The position numbers were made by a program, and so were the translations under genes. From the NCBI RefSeq assembly GCF_009469595.2, contig NZ_SSXV01000025.1, positions 16,354 to 80,353 on the forward strand: a DNA stretch of 64,000 nucleotides, given 5' to 3'. The DNA is from Thauera sp. 2A1 (lineage in GTDB: Bacteria > Pseudomonadota > Gammaproteobacteria > Burkholderiales > Rhodocyclaceae). Below the pieces are notes generated by a model. That model worked only from the letters and a program-made list of their open reading frames with translations. It searched no databases and was not told the DNA's origin. Of the stretch, positions 8,453 through 17,028 are shown piece by piece (within the stretch, counting starts at the first letter, position 1; each line of letters starts with the position of its first letter).

Positions 8453-9352
8453 ATGAGGATCCTGGCCCCCGCTCAAGATGGTTTCGCGCGTCGCGCGCGG
8501 GCCTTCTATGTGCTGACCAAGCCGCGGGTGAATACGCTGATCGTGTTCTGCGCGGTGATCGGCATGTTCCTCGCCGTGCCAGCAGGCCTGCCCGAGCCCT
8601 TCGTCGTGTTCTGCGCCACCGTCGGCATCGCCTGCGTCGCGGGTGCTGCGGCAGCCATGAACTGCCTGGTGGAGCAGCACATCGACGCCCGCATGGCGCG
8701 CACCCGGGGCCGGCCGCTGCCGCGTGGCGAGCTTGCCCCGGTGGAGGTGCTGGCTTTCGCCGGGCTGCTGGGTGGTATCGGCCTCACCGTCCTGCATCGT
8801 GCCGTGAACCCGCTGACGATGTGGCTGACGCTGGCCACCTTCGTCGGCTACGCGGTCGTCTACACGCTGTTCCTGAAGCCGCGCACACCGCAGAACATCG
8901 TCATCGGCGGCGCTTCCGGAGCGATGCCGCCGGTACTCGGCTGGTCGGCAGTCACCGGTGAGGTGTCTGCCGACGCGCTGCTGTTGTTCCTCATCATCTT
9001 CGCCTGGACGCCGCCGCATTTCTGGGCCTTGGCGCTGTACCGCACCGAGGACTACGCGCGCGCCGGCCTGCCCATGCTGCCGGTCACGCACGGCCAGGCT
9101 TACACCCGCCTGAGCGTGCTGCTCTACACCCTGATCCTGTTCGGCGTCACGCTGCTGCCTTACGCCACGCGCATGTCCGGGGTGGTCTACCTGCTGGCCG
9201 CCGTCGCCCTCGGCGCACGCTTCGTGCATTACGCCTGGCGGCTGCATCGCGACTACAGCGATGCCCTGGCGCGGCGCACCTTCCGCTTCTCCATCGCCTA
9301 CCTGTTCGGCCTCTTCGCCGCACTGCTGCTCGACCACTACCTGCCTTACTGA
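8453..9352 (+). CDS. ctaB: Protoheme IX farnesyltransferase (heme O synthase)
   Basis: This enzyme transfers a farnesyl group to heme b to give heme O, the substrate of CtaA. The 299-residue UbiA-superfamily membrane protein has the first Mg-prenyl-diphosphate motif NCLVEQHIDARM (N70, E74, D78) followed by RTRGRPLP, and the second polar loop YRTEDYARAGLPMLPV. The start at 8453 has aaggag 7 bases upstream; an ATG at 8438 overlapping the ctaA stop is also possible. It directly follows ctaA, as expected for consecutive pathway steps. Confidence 0.95.
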   Translation: MRILAPAQDGFARRARAFYVLTKPRVNTLIVFCAVIGMFLAVPAGLPEPFVVFCATVGIACVAGAAAAMNCLVEQHIDARMARTRGRPLPRGELAPVEVLAFAGLLGGIGLTVLHRAVNPLTMWLTLATFVGYAVVYTLFLKPRTPQNIVIGGASGAMPPVLGWSAVTGEVSADALLLFLIIFAWTPPHFWALALYRTEDYARAGLPMLPVTHGQAYTRLSVLLYTLILFGVTLLPYATRMSGVVYLLAAVALGARFVHYAWRLHRDYSDALARRTFRFSIAYLFGLFAALLLDHYLPY

Positions 9353-9467
9353 GCCTGCCCCCGGCACGACTTCAGCCGCGGCCGCGGCGAATTGACGCAG
9401 CGCATTAACGCCTGCCGCGGCGGCCGACTATCATCGGCGCGTGCAGATGATGTGCTGGAGTTGGAAG

Positions 9468-10079
9468 ATGGGTGTGCAGCGTAGAGATTTCATGATGGTG
9501 TGTTGCAGGGGGGCGGCGCTCGCCCTCGGCGTGGCGCTGCTTGCGGGCTGCAAGCCGGCCGAACCGATATTCCGCTCCACCGACATCACCGGGGCCGATT
9601 ACGGCAAGTCGCTCGCGCTGACCGACCATAACGGCCAGAAGCGCACCCTGGCCGATTTCCGCGGCAAGGTGGTGACGGTCTTCTTTGGTTACACCCAATG
9701 CCCCGATGTGTGTCCCACCGCGCTGTCGGGCATGAGCGAAGTCATGCGCCAGCTCGGACCGGATGGGGACCGGCTGCAGGTCATCTTCGTTACCGTCGAC
9801 CCCGAACGCGATACCCCGGCGTTGCTGTCGGAGTACGTCCCGGCTTTCGACAAACGCTTCCTCGGCCTTTACGGCACGCCGGAGCAGATCGCCGAGGTGG
9901 CGAAGGATTTTCGCGTGTTCTACCGCAAGAGCGGCGACCTGAACGGCCACTACACCATCGACCACAGCGCCGGCACCTACGTCTTCGACCCGAGCGGCCG
10001 GCTGCGCCTGTACGTGAGACACGCCGAAGACCCGGCAGTCATCGCCGCAGACATCAAGGCGCTGCTGGCGGGGAAGTGA
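9468..10079 (+). CDS. SCO1/SenC family copper chaperone lipoprotein
   Basis: Sco proteins load copper into the CuA site of subunit II. The 203-residue protein begins with a twin-Arg-containing signal and a lipobox (LLAGC, C28), so it is predicted to be a lipoprotein of the periplasmic side. The copper site is complete: CPDVC (C78, C82) and H166 in TIDHSAG. The ATG at 9468 has ggag and ggaag just upstream; a GTG at 9441 is an alternative. It closes the oxidase cluster. No clear terminator follows. Confidence 0.93.
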   Translation: MGVQRRDFMMVCCRGAALALGVALLAGCKPAEPIFRSTDITGADYGKSLALTDHNGQKRTLADFRGKVVTVFFGYTQCPDVCPTALSGMSEVMRQLGPDGDRLQVIFVTVDPERDTPALLSEYVPAFDKRFLGLYGTPEQIAEVAKDFRVFYRKSGDLNGHYTIDHSAGTYVFDPSGRLRLYVRHAEDPAVIAADIKALLAGK

Positions 10080-10096
10080 GGCAAGGGCCTACCGTT

Positions 10097-10429
10097 TCAG
10101 CGGATTTCAATGATTGACTCACCGGCGTTCAGCGCTTGTACCAGTTGAGGAAGAATTGAAGCGAACGCATCCAGGAGTGGCTGTTTCCGACAATTTCCAA
10201 GCCGAACCCACACTACCTGGGGTGGGATGCTGCGTTGCTGGTTTGCAAGGATGCGGAAATCGTCGTCTTTCGTAACGATCGCCATTCCGGCGTCGCGAGT
10301 GAACGCCCAAATCTCGTGGTCCGATGCGCTGCCGAGCCCGAAGTCCGTGACATGCACCGCATCAAGTTCAGTCGTGGCAAGCCAGCGCGCGAGTGCCACC
10401 CGTAACTGGTTATCGACCAGCAGCTTCAC
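10097..10429 (-). CDS. DUF5615 family PIN-like protein (putative toxin)
   Basis: This is a 110-residue protein with the DUF5615 (Mut7-C-like PIN) layout: MKLLVDNQL at the start, DxH-like ASDHEIW, then VTKDDDF with the acidic residues of the PIN active site. Such proteins are predicted ribonucleases of type II toxin-antitoxin-like pairs with DUF433. The upstream DUF433 gene overlaps its start by 4 bases, typical of coupled pairs. Both reading frames are intact. Toxicity is inferred from the family only. Confidence 0.8.
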   Translation of the reverse strand: MKLLVDNQLRVALARWLATTELDAVHVTDFGLGSASDHEIWAFTRDAGMAIVTKDDDFRILANQQRSIPPQVVWVRLGNCRKQPLLDAFASILPQLVQALNAGESIIEIR

Positions 10430-10662
10430 GCCGCGACCAGTATCGCGTGATCGGTTTGCAGGGCAGCATATTCAAGGGCGGCACGAACGTCTTCTTCTTC
10501 GAGGAAGGGATAATCCTCGACGATCTCGCCAAAACTGGCTCCGGCGCTCAACAGACTCAGGATATCCGACACCCGCAGCCTGAATCCGCGGATACAGGGC
10601 CGTCCCCCGCAATGGTCGGGCGACACGGTGATTCTTTCGAGCAAATCGCTGTTGGATTTCAC
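10426..10662 (-). CDS. DUF433 family antitoxin-like protein
   Basis: This 78-residue protein contains the DUF433 signature RITVSPDHCGGRPCIRGFRLRVSD and a helix-turn-helix-like segment GASFGEIVEDYPFLEEEDVRAAL. It is the first gene of a two-gene unit with the DUF5615 protein and probably represses the unit and neutralises its partner. Related proteins pair with PIN-like partners across bacteria and cyanobacteria. The gap to rpoH (10663-10738) is short; both are read from the minus strand. Confidence 0.8.
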   Translation of the reverse strand: MKSNSDLLERITVSPDHCGGRPCIRGFRLRVSDILSLLSAGASFGEIVEDYPFLEEEDVRAALEYAALQTDHAILVAA

Positions 10663-10738
10663 CGCGGTTCTCCACCCACAGAATCGTCACTCAGTATAGC
10701 TGCGATTCCGCCATCGCTTCGGGTCCCGAACGTTGCCC

Positions 10739-11590
<852 letters not shown>

Positions 11591-11617
11591 AGGCGTGTTT
11601 CCTCCTTGCGTGCAATC

Positions 11618-11644
11618 TTAGCACTCGGCAACTGAGAGTGCTAA
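11618..11644. promoter_or_regulatory. CIRCE operator (HrcA binding site) of rpoH
   Basis: TTAGCACTC-N9-GAGTGCTAA is an exact match to the CIRCE consensus bound by the heat-shock repressor HrcA. It lies 28 bases before the rpoH start codon on the minus strand, in the position of a promoter or early leader. The downstream gene on the plus strand (antitoxin, 11739) starts 94 bases away and is a less likely target. Confidence 0.93.
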
Positions 11645-11738
11645 ACGTGAATGCAAGTTCAGACCATCGTCGCAACTCGCTCCTTGACCGGTCCGTGCGT
11701 TCGTTCTAAAAGACTAATCAACTGGTCAGGAGGAGCGT

Positions 11739-11975
11739 ATGCAAACCATCAGTCTTGCGGATGCAAAAGCACATCTGAGTCGTCTCATCGAGTTGGTCGA
11801 GCAAGGCGAGGAGGTCACGATCACGCGTCGCGGCAAACCCGTTGCCCGGCTCGTGGCCGAGCGGGCCGCACGGCAGGAGCTCCCGAGCCTGGCGGCGCTG
11901 CGTGCAGGCCAACCCCTGCAGACGGAATCGGCCGGTGATTTCCTGCGCGCGCTCCGGGACGGGGCGCGCTATTGA
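11739..11975 (+). CDS. Phd/YefM family antitoxin
   Basis: This 78-residue protein has the N-terminal DNA-binding fold of Phd/YefM antitoxins: ISLADAKAHLSRLIELVEQGEEVTITRRGKPVARL, followed by a variable toxin-binding tail. aggagcg precedes the ATG. It overlaps the downstream PIN toxin region by a few bases, and the two form an intact type II toxin-antitoxin pair. It probably autoregulates; the short palindromic segment taaaagactaatcaactggtc lies just upstream, but no clear operator was established. Confidence 0.88.
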   Translation: MQTISLADAKAHLSRLIELVEQGEEVTITRRGKPVARLVAERAARQELPSLAALRAGQPLQTESAGDFLRALRDGARY

Positions 11976-11977
11976 CG

Positions 11978-12400
11978 ATGCGCTATGTCGACACCAGCGT
12001 CCTGCTGGCGTATCTGACCCGCGAGGCGAAAAGCGACTGCGCGGAGGCTTTCATGCGCAGTCCCGGCCCGCCGCTGTGCGTCAGCTCTTGGGTGGAAACC
12101 GAATTGCTGTCCGCCCTCGGGTTGAAGATCCGAACCGGGCAGCTCACCAGGGAGCTCGCCGCGGAGGTCTATCGCACCTACCGTCAGGTCGTTGCGCGGC
12201 ATCTTCGTCAGTGTGCGGTTGAGGACGCGGATCATCGCGATGCGGCCCGATTGCTCGAAGGATGGACGGCCAGCCTGAGGGCGGGCGATGCGCTTCACCT
12301 GGCGATTGCGGCTGGGCAGGGCGCCTTGGTCTGCACGCTCGACCGGGGCATGGCGGACGCTGCGCGGGGCCTGGGCGTCCAGGCCATGCTGCTCGCGTGA
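11978..12400 (+). CDS. PIN-domain ribonuclease toxin (VapC type)
   Basis: This 140-residue PIN protein has the active-site acidic residues in order: VDTSVLLAY (first Asp), SSWVETELLSAL (Glu), GDALHLAIA (Asp) and TLDRGM (Asp). VapC toxins cleave tRNA or other RNAs. It follows the Phd-type antitoxin with a 2-base gap. A TTG at 11972 overlapping the antitoxin stop is an alternative start. The frame is intact, unlike the other vapC copy at 16895. Confidence 0.87.
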   Translation: MRYVDTSVLLAYLTREAKSDCAEAFMRSPGPPLCVSSWVETELLSALGLKIRTGQLTRELAAEVYRTYRQVVARHLRQCAVEDADHRDAARLLEGWTASLRAGDALHLAIAAGQGALVCTLDRGMADAARGLGVQAMLLA

Positions 12401-12726
12401 CGACTGGCGGCGGTGTTTGAGAAGCGCAGTCGGAATCTGGTTTTTTGTCAGACCTCCGCCAGGGAAACTACCTGAGCCACGATCGCGACGTCATGGAGAT
12501 TGCGGGAAAGAGCCGAGAGCCTCGCTTGCCTCGTCGGGTCGTCCAGCCGAGGAAGTGCCCATGTTGCAACCAAACAACAAGATGCCCGGATATGTGGCGT
12601 TTTTGTGATTCCACGCTTGCCACGCCCTTACCCGCTCCGCACAATCCGCTCAACTTCTCGCCAGAGAGGTGAGCAAGACCAAGGAAGGCTCTTCCTGAGT
12701 CTCGACTTCAATTTGAGGAGAAACAC
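12401..12726 (+). promoter_or_regulatory. Intergenic region before the first porin
   Basis: I find no convincing gene in this 326-base stretch; short frames on both strands lack family motifs and ribosome sites. It must hold the porin promoter, and the last 20 bases contain the strong ribosome site gaggag ahead of the ATG at 12727. Confidence 0.4.
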
Positions 12727-13851
12727 ATGCAGAAGAAACTGATCGCGCTGGCCGTCGCTGGCCTGGTTTCGGTTCCGGCCTTCGCGCAGTCCAACGTCAC
12801 GATCTACGGTGTCGTCGACATGGGCTACAAGTACCAGGGCGACAACGTCGCTAGCAACGTCAAGAACCGCAATGCCATCGACTCCGGCATCTCCGGCGGT
12901 AGCCGCATCGGCTTCAAGGGCACCGAAGACCTGGGCAACGGGCTCAAGGCTGGCTTCGTGCTCGAGCAGGGCATCGCGGTCGACACCGGTTCGTCCCCGT
13001 CGAGCGGTACCTGGGCTCGTCAGTCGTTCGTGAGTCTGTCCGGCGGCTTCGGTGCCGTGGCCCTCGGCCGTCAATACACGCCGCAGCACAAGATCATGGC
13101 CGCCGTCGATCCGTTCGGCTTCGGCAAGGGCACGGCCGCCGGCTTGCAGAACTTCTACATCGGCGAAGCGCGTCTGGACAACCTGGTGGCCTACGTGTCG
13201 CCGACTTGGTCTGGCTTCAACGTCGCCGCCGGCTACACGTTCGGTGCGGGTAACGGCAACGGCGCCGGTACCAACGAGGCGAACCCGACCCCGCGCAACA
13301 ATGTCAATACTACCGACGTTCGTGCCTGGGTGATCTCGCCGAGCTACACGAATGGCCCGATCTTCGTCGCTGCCAACTTCCACAAGCTGGATCCGGTTCA
13401 GACCGGCGTCGACAGCGCCAAGGTGTGGGATCTGGCCGGTACCTATGATTTCGGCATGGTCAAGGTTGGCGCCATCTATGGCCAGCGCAAGATCGATGAC
13501 GCGAAGGTCAAGCAGTGGGCCCTGACCGGCGCCGTTCCGGTCGGCCCGGCCGGCAAGGTTCAGGTCATGTATGGCCAGCGCAAGTTCGACGAAGGTGGCA
13601 ACACCTACGACGGCGCCAAGGTCAGCCAATGGGGTCTGGGCTACGAGCACGCGCTGTCGAAGCGCACCGCGCTGTATGCGGTCTACGCGCAGCAGAACCA
13701 GAACAACGACCAGGAACGCGCGACTCTTGGCACGCCTAACCAGAACGTGAATACCTTCACGGGTCTCGGCGCTGGCATCGGCGACGCGAGCGACACTGGC
13801 GCTGGCAACTACCAGCGTGGCTTCAACCTGGGTGTTCGCCACTCGTTCTAA
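12727..13851 (+). CDS. Outer-membrane porin (Porin_4 family), first tandem copy
   Basis: This is a trimeric general porin, forming a 16-strand barrel for diffusion of small solutes across the outer membrane. The 374-residue protein has a signal peptide cut after AFA (residue 20), the family start QSNVTIYGVVDMG, the conserved GSRIGFKGTEDLGNGLKA segment, GRQYTPQ, and the C-terminal barrel signal with final Phe (VRHSF). It is followed by a strong terminator, so it is transcribed alone. The copy at 14087 is nearly identical in signal peptide and first strands, which indicates duplication. Confidence 0.95.
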   Translation: MQKKLIALAVAGLVSVPAFAQSNVTIYGVVDMGYKYQGDNVASNVKNRNAIDSGISGGSRIGFKGTEDLGNGLKAGFVLEQGIAVDTGSSPSSGTWARQSFVSLSGGFGAVALGRQYTPQHKIMAAVDPFGFGKGTAAGLQNFYIGEARLDNLVAYVSPTWSGFNVAAGYTFGAGNGNGAGTNEANPTPRNNVNTTDVRAWVISPSYTNGPIFVAANFHKLDPVQTGVDSAKVWDLAGTYDFGMVKVGAIYGQRKIDDAKVKQWALTGAVPVGPAGKVQVMYGQRKFDEGGNTYDGAKVSQWGLGYEHALSKRTALYAVYAQQNQNNDQERATLGTPNQNVNTFTGLGAGIGDASDTGAGNYQRGFNLGVRHSF

Positions 13852-13878
13852 TCTCGTCTCACGACGGGTTTAGCCAGA

Positions 13879-13903
13879 ACGGGCGCTTCGGCGCCCGTTT
13901 TTT
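13879..13903 (+). terminator. Rho-independent terminator of the first porin
   Basis: The stem ACGGGCGC-TTCG-GCGCCCGT, with a stable UUCG tetraloop, is followed by a run of six T residues. It lies 28 bases after the porin stop. Confidence 0.92.
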
Positions 13904-14086
13904 CGTCTACGCGACCAGGCGGGCAAGACGTTGCGCGGCGGCAACAGATTTGCGGCAGATTCATTGCATCTGCAAGCTCGTGCTTGCGACCGTGCGTCGC
14001 TCGTCTTTAGGATTCGTCCATCGAATGACTGACGGCAAAACCGGCAGTTCCTTCGCCCGATTTTCTCGACACCCTTGGAGACTCTT

Positions 14087-15271
14087 ATGCAAAAGAAGCT
14101 GATTGCGCTCGCTGTCGCAGGTCTTGTTTCCGTCCCGGCGTTCGCCCAGTCGAACGTTACGATCTACGGCATCGTCGATATGGGCTACGCCTATCGCGGC
14201 GACAACGTGGTTGATGGTGTCAAGAACCGCAACGGCATCGATTCCGGCATCGCCAACGGCAGCCGTCTGGGCTTCAAGGGCACCGAAGACCTCGGCAACG
14301 GCCTGAAGGCGGGCTTCGTGCTGGAGCAGGGCATTGCTGCGGATACCGGTACGTCGACCCAGGACGGCAAGACCTTCGGTCGCCAGTCCTTCGCCTATCT
14401 CGGTGGCAACTTCGGCACCGTCGCCCTCGGCCGCCAGTACGCGCCGCAGTTCATCCTGCTCGACTCGATGGATCCGTTCGGCACCGGCCAGGTTGGCGCA
14501 TCCAACAACATCTACGCCATCGAAGTTCGCCTCGACAACCTAGTGAGCTACACCTCGCCGAGCTGGAACGGCTTCAACGTGGTCGCCGGCTATACGTTCA
14601 GCGCGGCGGGGAACGAGTCCAAGGGCAACAACTCGACGGATCTGGGCGATGGTTTCTACGGCGATGTTCGCGTTTGGGCGATCAACCCCAATTACGCGAA
14701 TGGACCGCTTAAAGTTGGCCTCAATTACCATCAGGCGACCCTGAAGGCGGCTAACTCCGTTGGCGGCGTTCCGAATCTGCTTGCTGGTTCGGATGGCGAC
14801 AAGGTCAAGGTCTGGGACATCGGTGGCAGCTATGATCTTGGTGTCGTGAAGCTGTCGGCGATCTTCGGTCAGCGCAAGGCTGACAGCGATGTGGTCGGCG
14901 ATTTCCTGTTCAACCCGCTGTTCAAGAAGAGCACACAGTGGCTGGTCGGCGCCACCGTGCCGGTCGGGCCGTCGGGCAAGGTGCTGCTGTCCTATGTGCA
15001 CCGTAAGTCCGAGCTGACAGCCGGTGCGAAGAGCCCAGTTGGTCTGAACACGGATTCCGATGCGAAGTCCGGCCAGTGGGCGCTCGGTTACGAGCATGCG
15101 TTGTCGAAGCGCACCTCGATCTACACCGCCTACTCGGACATCAACAACAAGGGGTCTGCCAAGGCTGTCGAAGCTGGCGAGGCCATTACTGCTGCTTCGG
15201 TCGGCGACGCCACCAGCGGCGGCGGTGGCTACCAGCGCGGCTTCAACCTCGGCCTGCGCCACGTGTTCTGA
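14087..15271 (+). CDS. Outer-membrane porin (Porin_4 family), second tandem copy
   Basis: This is a paralogue of the porin at 12727 in the same orientation. The 394-residue protein shares the signal peptide (MQKKLIALAVAGLVSVPAFA) and the first strands, then diverges in the loops, with extra residues around 160-175, 230-245 and in the late loop near 330. It ends in LRHVF, the barrel assembly signal. The ATG at 14087 has ttggag upstream; a TTG at 14075 would add four residues. Loop differences suggest different pore selectivity or surface antigens. It has its own promoter gap (13904-14086) and terminator. Confidence 0.95.
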   Translation: MQKKLIALAVAGLVSVPAFAQSNVTIYGIVDMGYAYRGDNVVDGVKNRNGIDSGIANGSRLGFKGTEDLGNGLKAGFVLEQGIAADTGTSTQDGKTFGRQSFAYLGGNFGTVALGRQYAPQFILLDSMDPFGTGQVGASNNIYAIEVRLDNLVSYTSPSWNGFNVVAGYTFSAAGNESKGNNSTDLGDGFYGDVRVWAINPNYANGPLKVGLNYHQATLKAANSVGGVPNLLAGSDGDKVKVWDIGGSYDLGVVKLSAIFGQRKADSDVVGDFLFNPLFKKSTQWLVGATVPVGPSGKVLLSYVHRKSELTAGAKSPVGLNTDSDAKSGQWALGYEHALSKRTSIYTAYSDINNKGSAKAVEAGEAITAASVGDATSGGGGYQRGFNLGLRHVF

Positions 15272-15295
15272 TCTGTCGCAGCTTGCGGTTCAAGG

Positions 15296-15322
15296 AAAAC
15301 GGGCACTTCGGTGCCCGTTTTT
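15296..15322 (+). terminator. Rho-independent terminator of the second porin
   Basis: The stem AAAACGGGCAC-TTCG-GTGCCCGTTTTT has the same tetraloop and similar stem as the terminator of the first porin, so the terminator was probably duplicated with the gene. Confidence 0.92.
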
Positions 15323-15378
15323 GCGTCTTGGCGCCGCTCGTGATTCCGGCGACGGTGGGTGTGGAAACAGGCGGTTTT

Positions 15379-15438
15379 TGTAGGAGCGGGCTTGACCGCG
15401 ATCTCGCAGGGCAGGTCGCGGTCAAGCCCGCTCCTACA
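15379..15438. repeat. REP-type palindrome (complete inverted pair)
   Basis: The 23-base arms at 15379-15401 and 15416-15438 are perfect inverted copies of the unit GTAGGAGCGGGCTTGACCGC, separated by 14 bases. The same unit recurs at 18717-18843 and 63833-63856. The head sequence GTAGGAGCGGGCTTG resembles REP elements known from Pseudomonas. It lies in the convergent space between the second porin and the toxin remnant. Confidence 0.85.
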
Positions 15439-15485
15439 TGATCGGCTGGACGCCTTGAGTGTGCTTCGGGGAAGGCGCGCCCTGG

Positions 15486-15659
15486 TCAGTTGTAGTGGAA
15501 GCGGCAGGCGATGATCACCAGCTCGCGGTCGTTCGCCCGATAGATCAGGCGATTCACGTCGTCGATGCGGCGTGAGCAGTAGCCGGAGAGATCGCAGCGC
15601 ATTGGTTCCTGCTTGCCGATGCGCGCAATCGTATCGACCGCAGCCGCGCGCTTACGCAT
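15486..15659 (-). pseudogene. YoeB-type toxin remnant (C-terminal half only)
   Basis: The 57-codon frame encodes KQEPMRCDLSGYCSRRID, NRLIYR and the terminal CRFHYN. These match the conserved C-terminal half of YoeB endoribonucleases (GxxEPLRxxLxGxWSRRI, HRLVYR, CRxHY), including the catalytic His-Tyr end. The N-terminal half is missing and no antitoxin gene is adjacent: the sequence beyond 15659 runs into the aroE start region. It is therefore a truncated relic, not a working toxin. The Trp usually before SRR is Cys here. Confidence 0.75.
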
Positions 15660-15722
15660 CGGCCTTGCGTGGTGCCGATCAATCTGGACAATCTGACCGG
15701 GTTTCCTCCTTGGCGCCAAACC

Positions 15723-16541
15723 ATGACCGACCGCTACGCCGTCATCGGCAACCCCATTTCGCACTCGAAATCGCCCCTCATCCACGCCGCATTCGCGCGC
15801 CAGACCGGGCAGGACATGCGCTACGACGCCATCCTCGGCCCGCTGGACGGCTTCGAGGCCTGCGTGCGGCAGTTCATGCGCGAGGGCGGCAAGGGCATGA
15901 ACGTGACGGTGCCGTTCAAGATCCAGGCGTTCGAGCTGGCGGACCGGCTCACCGAACGCGCGCGGCATGCGCAGGCGGTGAATACGCTGAAGTTCGAGGC
16001 CGATGGCAGCATCCTCGGTGACAACACCGATGGCGTGGGCATGGTGCGCGACATCCGCGACCGCCTGGGCGCGCCCATCGCTGGCCGGCGCGTGCTGCTG
16101 CTGGGGGCCGGCGGCGCGGCGCGTGGGGTGCTGCTGCCGCTGCTGGACGAGCAGCCGGCCTGCCTGGTGATCGCCAACCGCACGCCGGAGAAGGCGCTCG
16201 AGCTGAAGGCGCTGTGCGAAGGCCGTGGCGAGGTGGGCGTGGCGCGCTTCGACGAGCTCGGCAGCCAGGCCTTCGACCTCGTCATCAACGCCACCTCGGC
16301 CAGCCTGGGCGGCGAGGGCCTGTCGCTGCCGGCGGGCACGTACGACGCCGGCGCGCTGGCCTACGACATGGTCTATGGCGACCGCCCCACGCCTTTCATG
16401 CAGCGCGCCGCCGAGCAGGGCGCGGCGCGCGTGGCCGACGGCCTGGGCATGCTGGTCGGCCAGGCGGCCGAATCCTTCCACCTGTGGCGCGGCGTGCGGC
16501 CCGAGACCGAACCGGTGATCGCGATGCTGCGCAAGCGTTGA
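15723..16541 (+). CDS. aroE: Shikimate dehydrogenase
   Basis: AroE reduces 3-dehydroshikimate to shikimate with NADPH in aromatic amino acid synthesis. The 272-residue protein starts with the family sequence MTDRYAVIGNPISHSKSP. It has the catalytic Lys in NVTVPFK (K66), the catalytic Asp in NTDG (D103) and the NADP-binding glycine loop GAGGAARG (128-135). The start at 15723 fits the family; an upstream GTG at 15669 would add unrelated sequence. No good ribosome site is visible. It is flanked by toxin remnants on both sides. Confidence 0.95.
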   Translation: MTDRYAVIGNPISHSKSPLIHAAFARQTGQDMRYDAILGPLDGFEACVRQFMREGGKGMNVTVPFKIQAFELADRLTERARHAQAVNTLKFEADGSILGDNTDGVGMVRDIRDRLGAPIAGRRVLLLGAGGAARGVLLPLLDEQPACLVIANRTPEKALELKALCEGRGEVGVARFDELGSQAFDLVINATSASLGGEGLSLPAGTYDAGALAYDMVYGDRPTPFMQRAAEQGAARVADGLGMLVGQAAESFHLWRGVRPETEPVIAMLRKR

Positions 16542-16647
16542 TTGCGCAGCGCAGCGGGTGGAGCGCTTGATCGTGCTCGCCTTGCCTGATGTCTCGCATC
16601 ACGATGCATGCATTATGATGATGCAACGTGATTGGAGGAGCCCAAGC

Positions 16648-16890
16648 ATGCATTCTCTGCAGATTCGTAGCCTGCCTGACCACGTCTATCAGGCGCTTGC
16701 CTTGCGCGCTGAGCGCGCGCACCGAAGCCTTGCGCAACAGGCGCTGGTCGAACTCGCGGGCGACGTGGAAGGCACGGCGGGACACCGGCGCAGGACGGTC
16801 CTGGAGCGGATCAAGCTCGGTCTGAGCCCGGACGCCGGCGCCCTCGCGCCTTCTCCGGAACAACTGATCCGCGACGATCGCGAGCGTTGA
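16648..16890 (+). CDS. RHH antitoxin (FitA/VapB type), partner broken
   Basis: This 80-residue protein begins with a ribbon-helix-helix pattern (LQIRSLPDHVYQALALRAERAHRSLAQQALVEL), as in FitA/VapB antitoxins, followed by a basic and acidic tail. The ribosome site attggaggag precedes the ATG. Upstream, TGCAT-TATGATG-ATGCA (16609-16625) is an inverted repeat suitable as its own operator. The downstream vapC is a deletion relic, so the antitoxin now stands alone. Confidence 0.78.
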   Translation: MHSLQIRSLPDHVYQALALRAERAHRSLAQQALVELAGDVEGTAGHRRRTVLERIKLGLSPDAGALAPSPEQLIRDDRER

Positions 16891-16894
16891 TTCC

Positions 16895-17028
16895 GTGAGA
16901 GTGGTGCTTGACGCCTCGGCGGCGATGAACCTCGTGATGCGCACCGAGCGCGGATTCTGTCGAGCGATAAGCGGCTGCTCGGCTTGGCCGCGAAGATCGA
17001 TCCGAGCATGATCTTTCCCGACGAATGA
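16895..17028 (+). pseudogene. vapC toxin remnant with large internal deletion
   Basis: The first codons from GTG 16895 read VRVVLDASAAMNLVMRTER, the start of a PIN/VapC toxin with its first catalytic Asp. After about 19 codons the sequence jumps to the end of a VapC protein in another frame: LSSDKRLLGLAAKIDP and a stop at 17026-17028. Roughly two thirds of the gene is missing, with a frame change at the junction near 16955. The position 4 bases after the RHH antitoxin is what an intact vapC would have. The end overlaps the ampD start by 4 bases. Confidence 0.78.

Noticed and set aside
7526..9352. Apparent 608-codon fusion ending in heme O synthase
   Set aside because: Only the part from 8453 is coding; the first half is ctaA read in a wrong frame.
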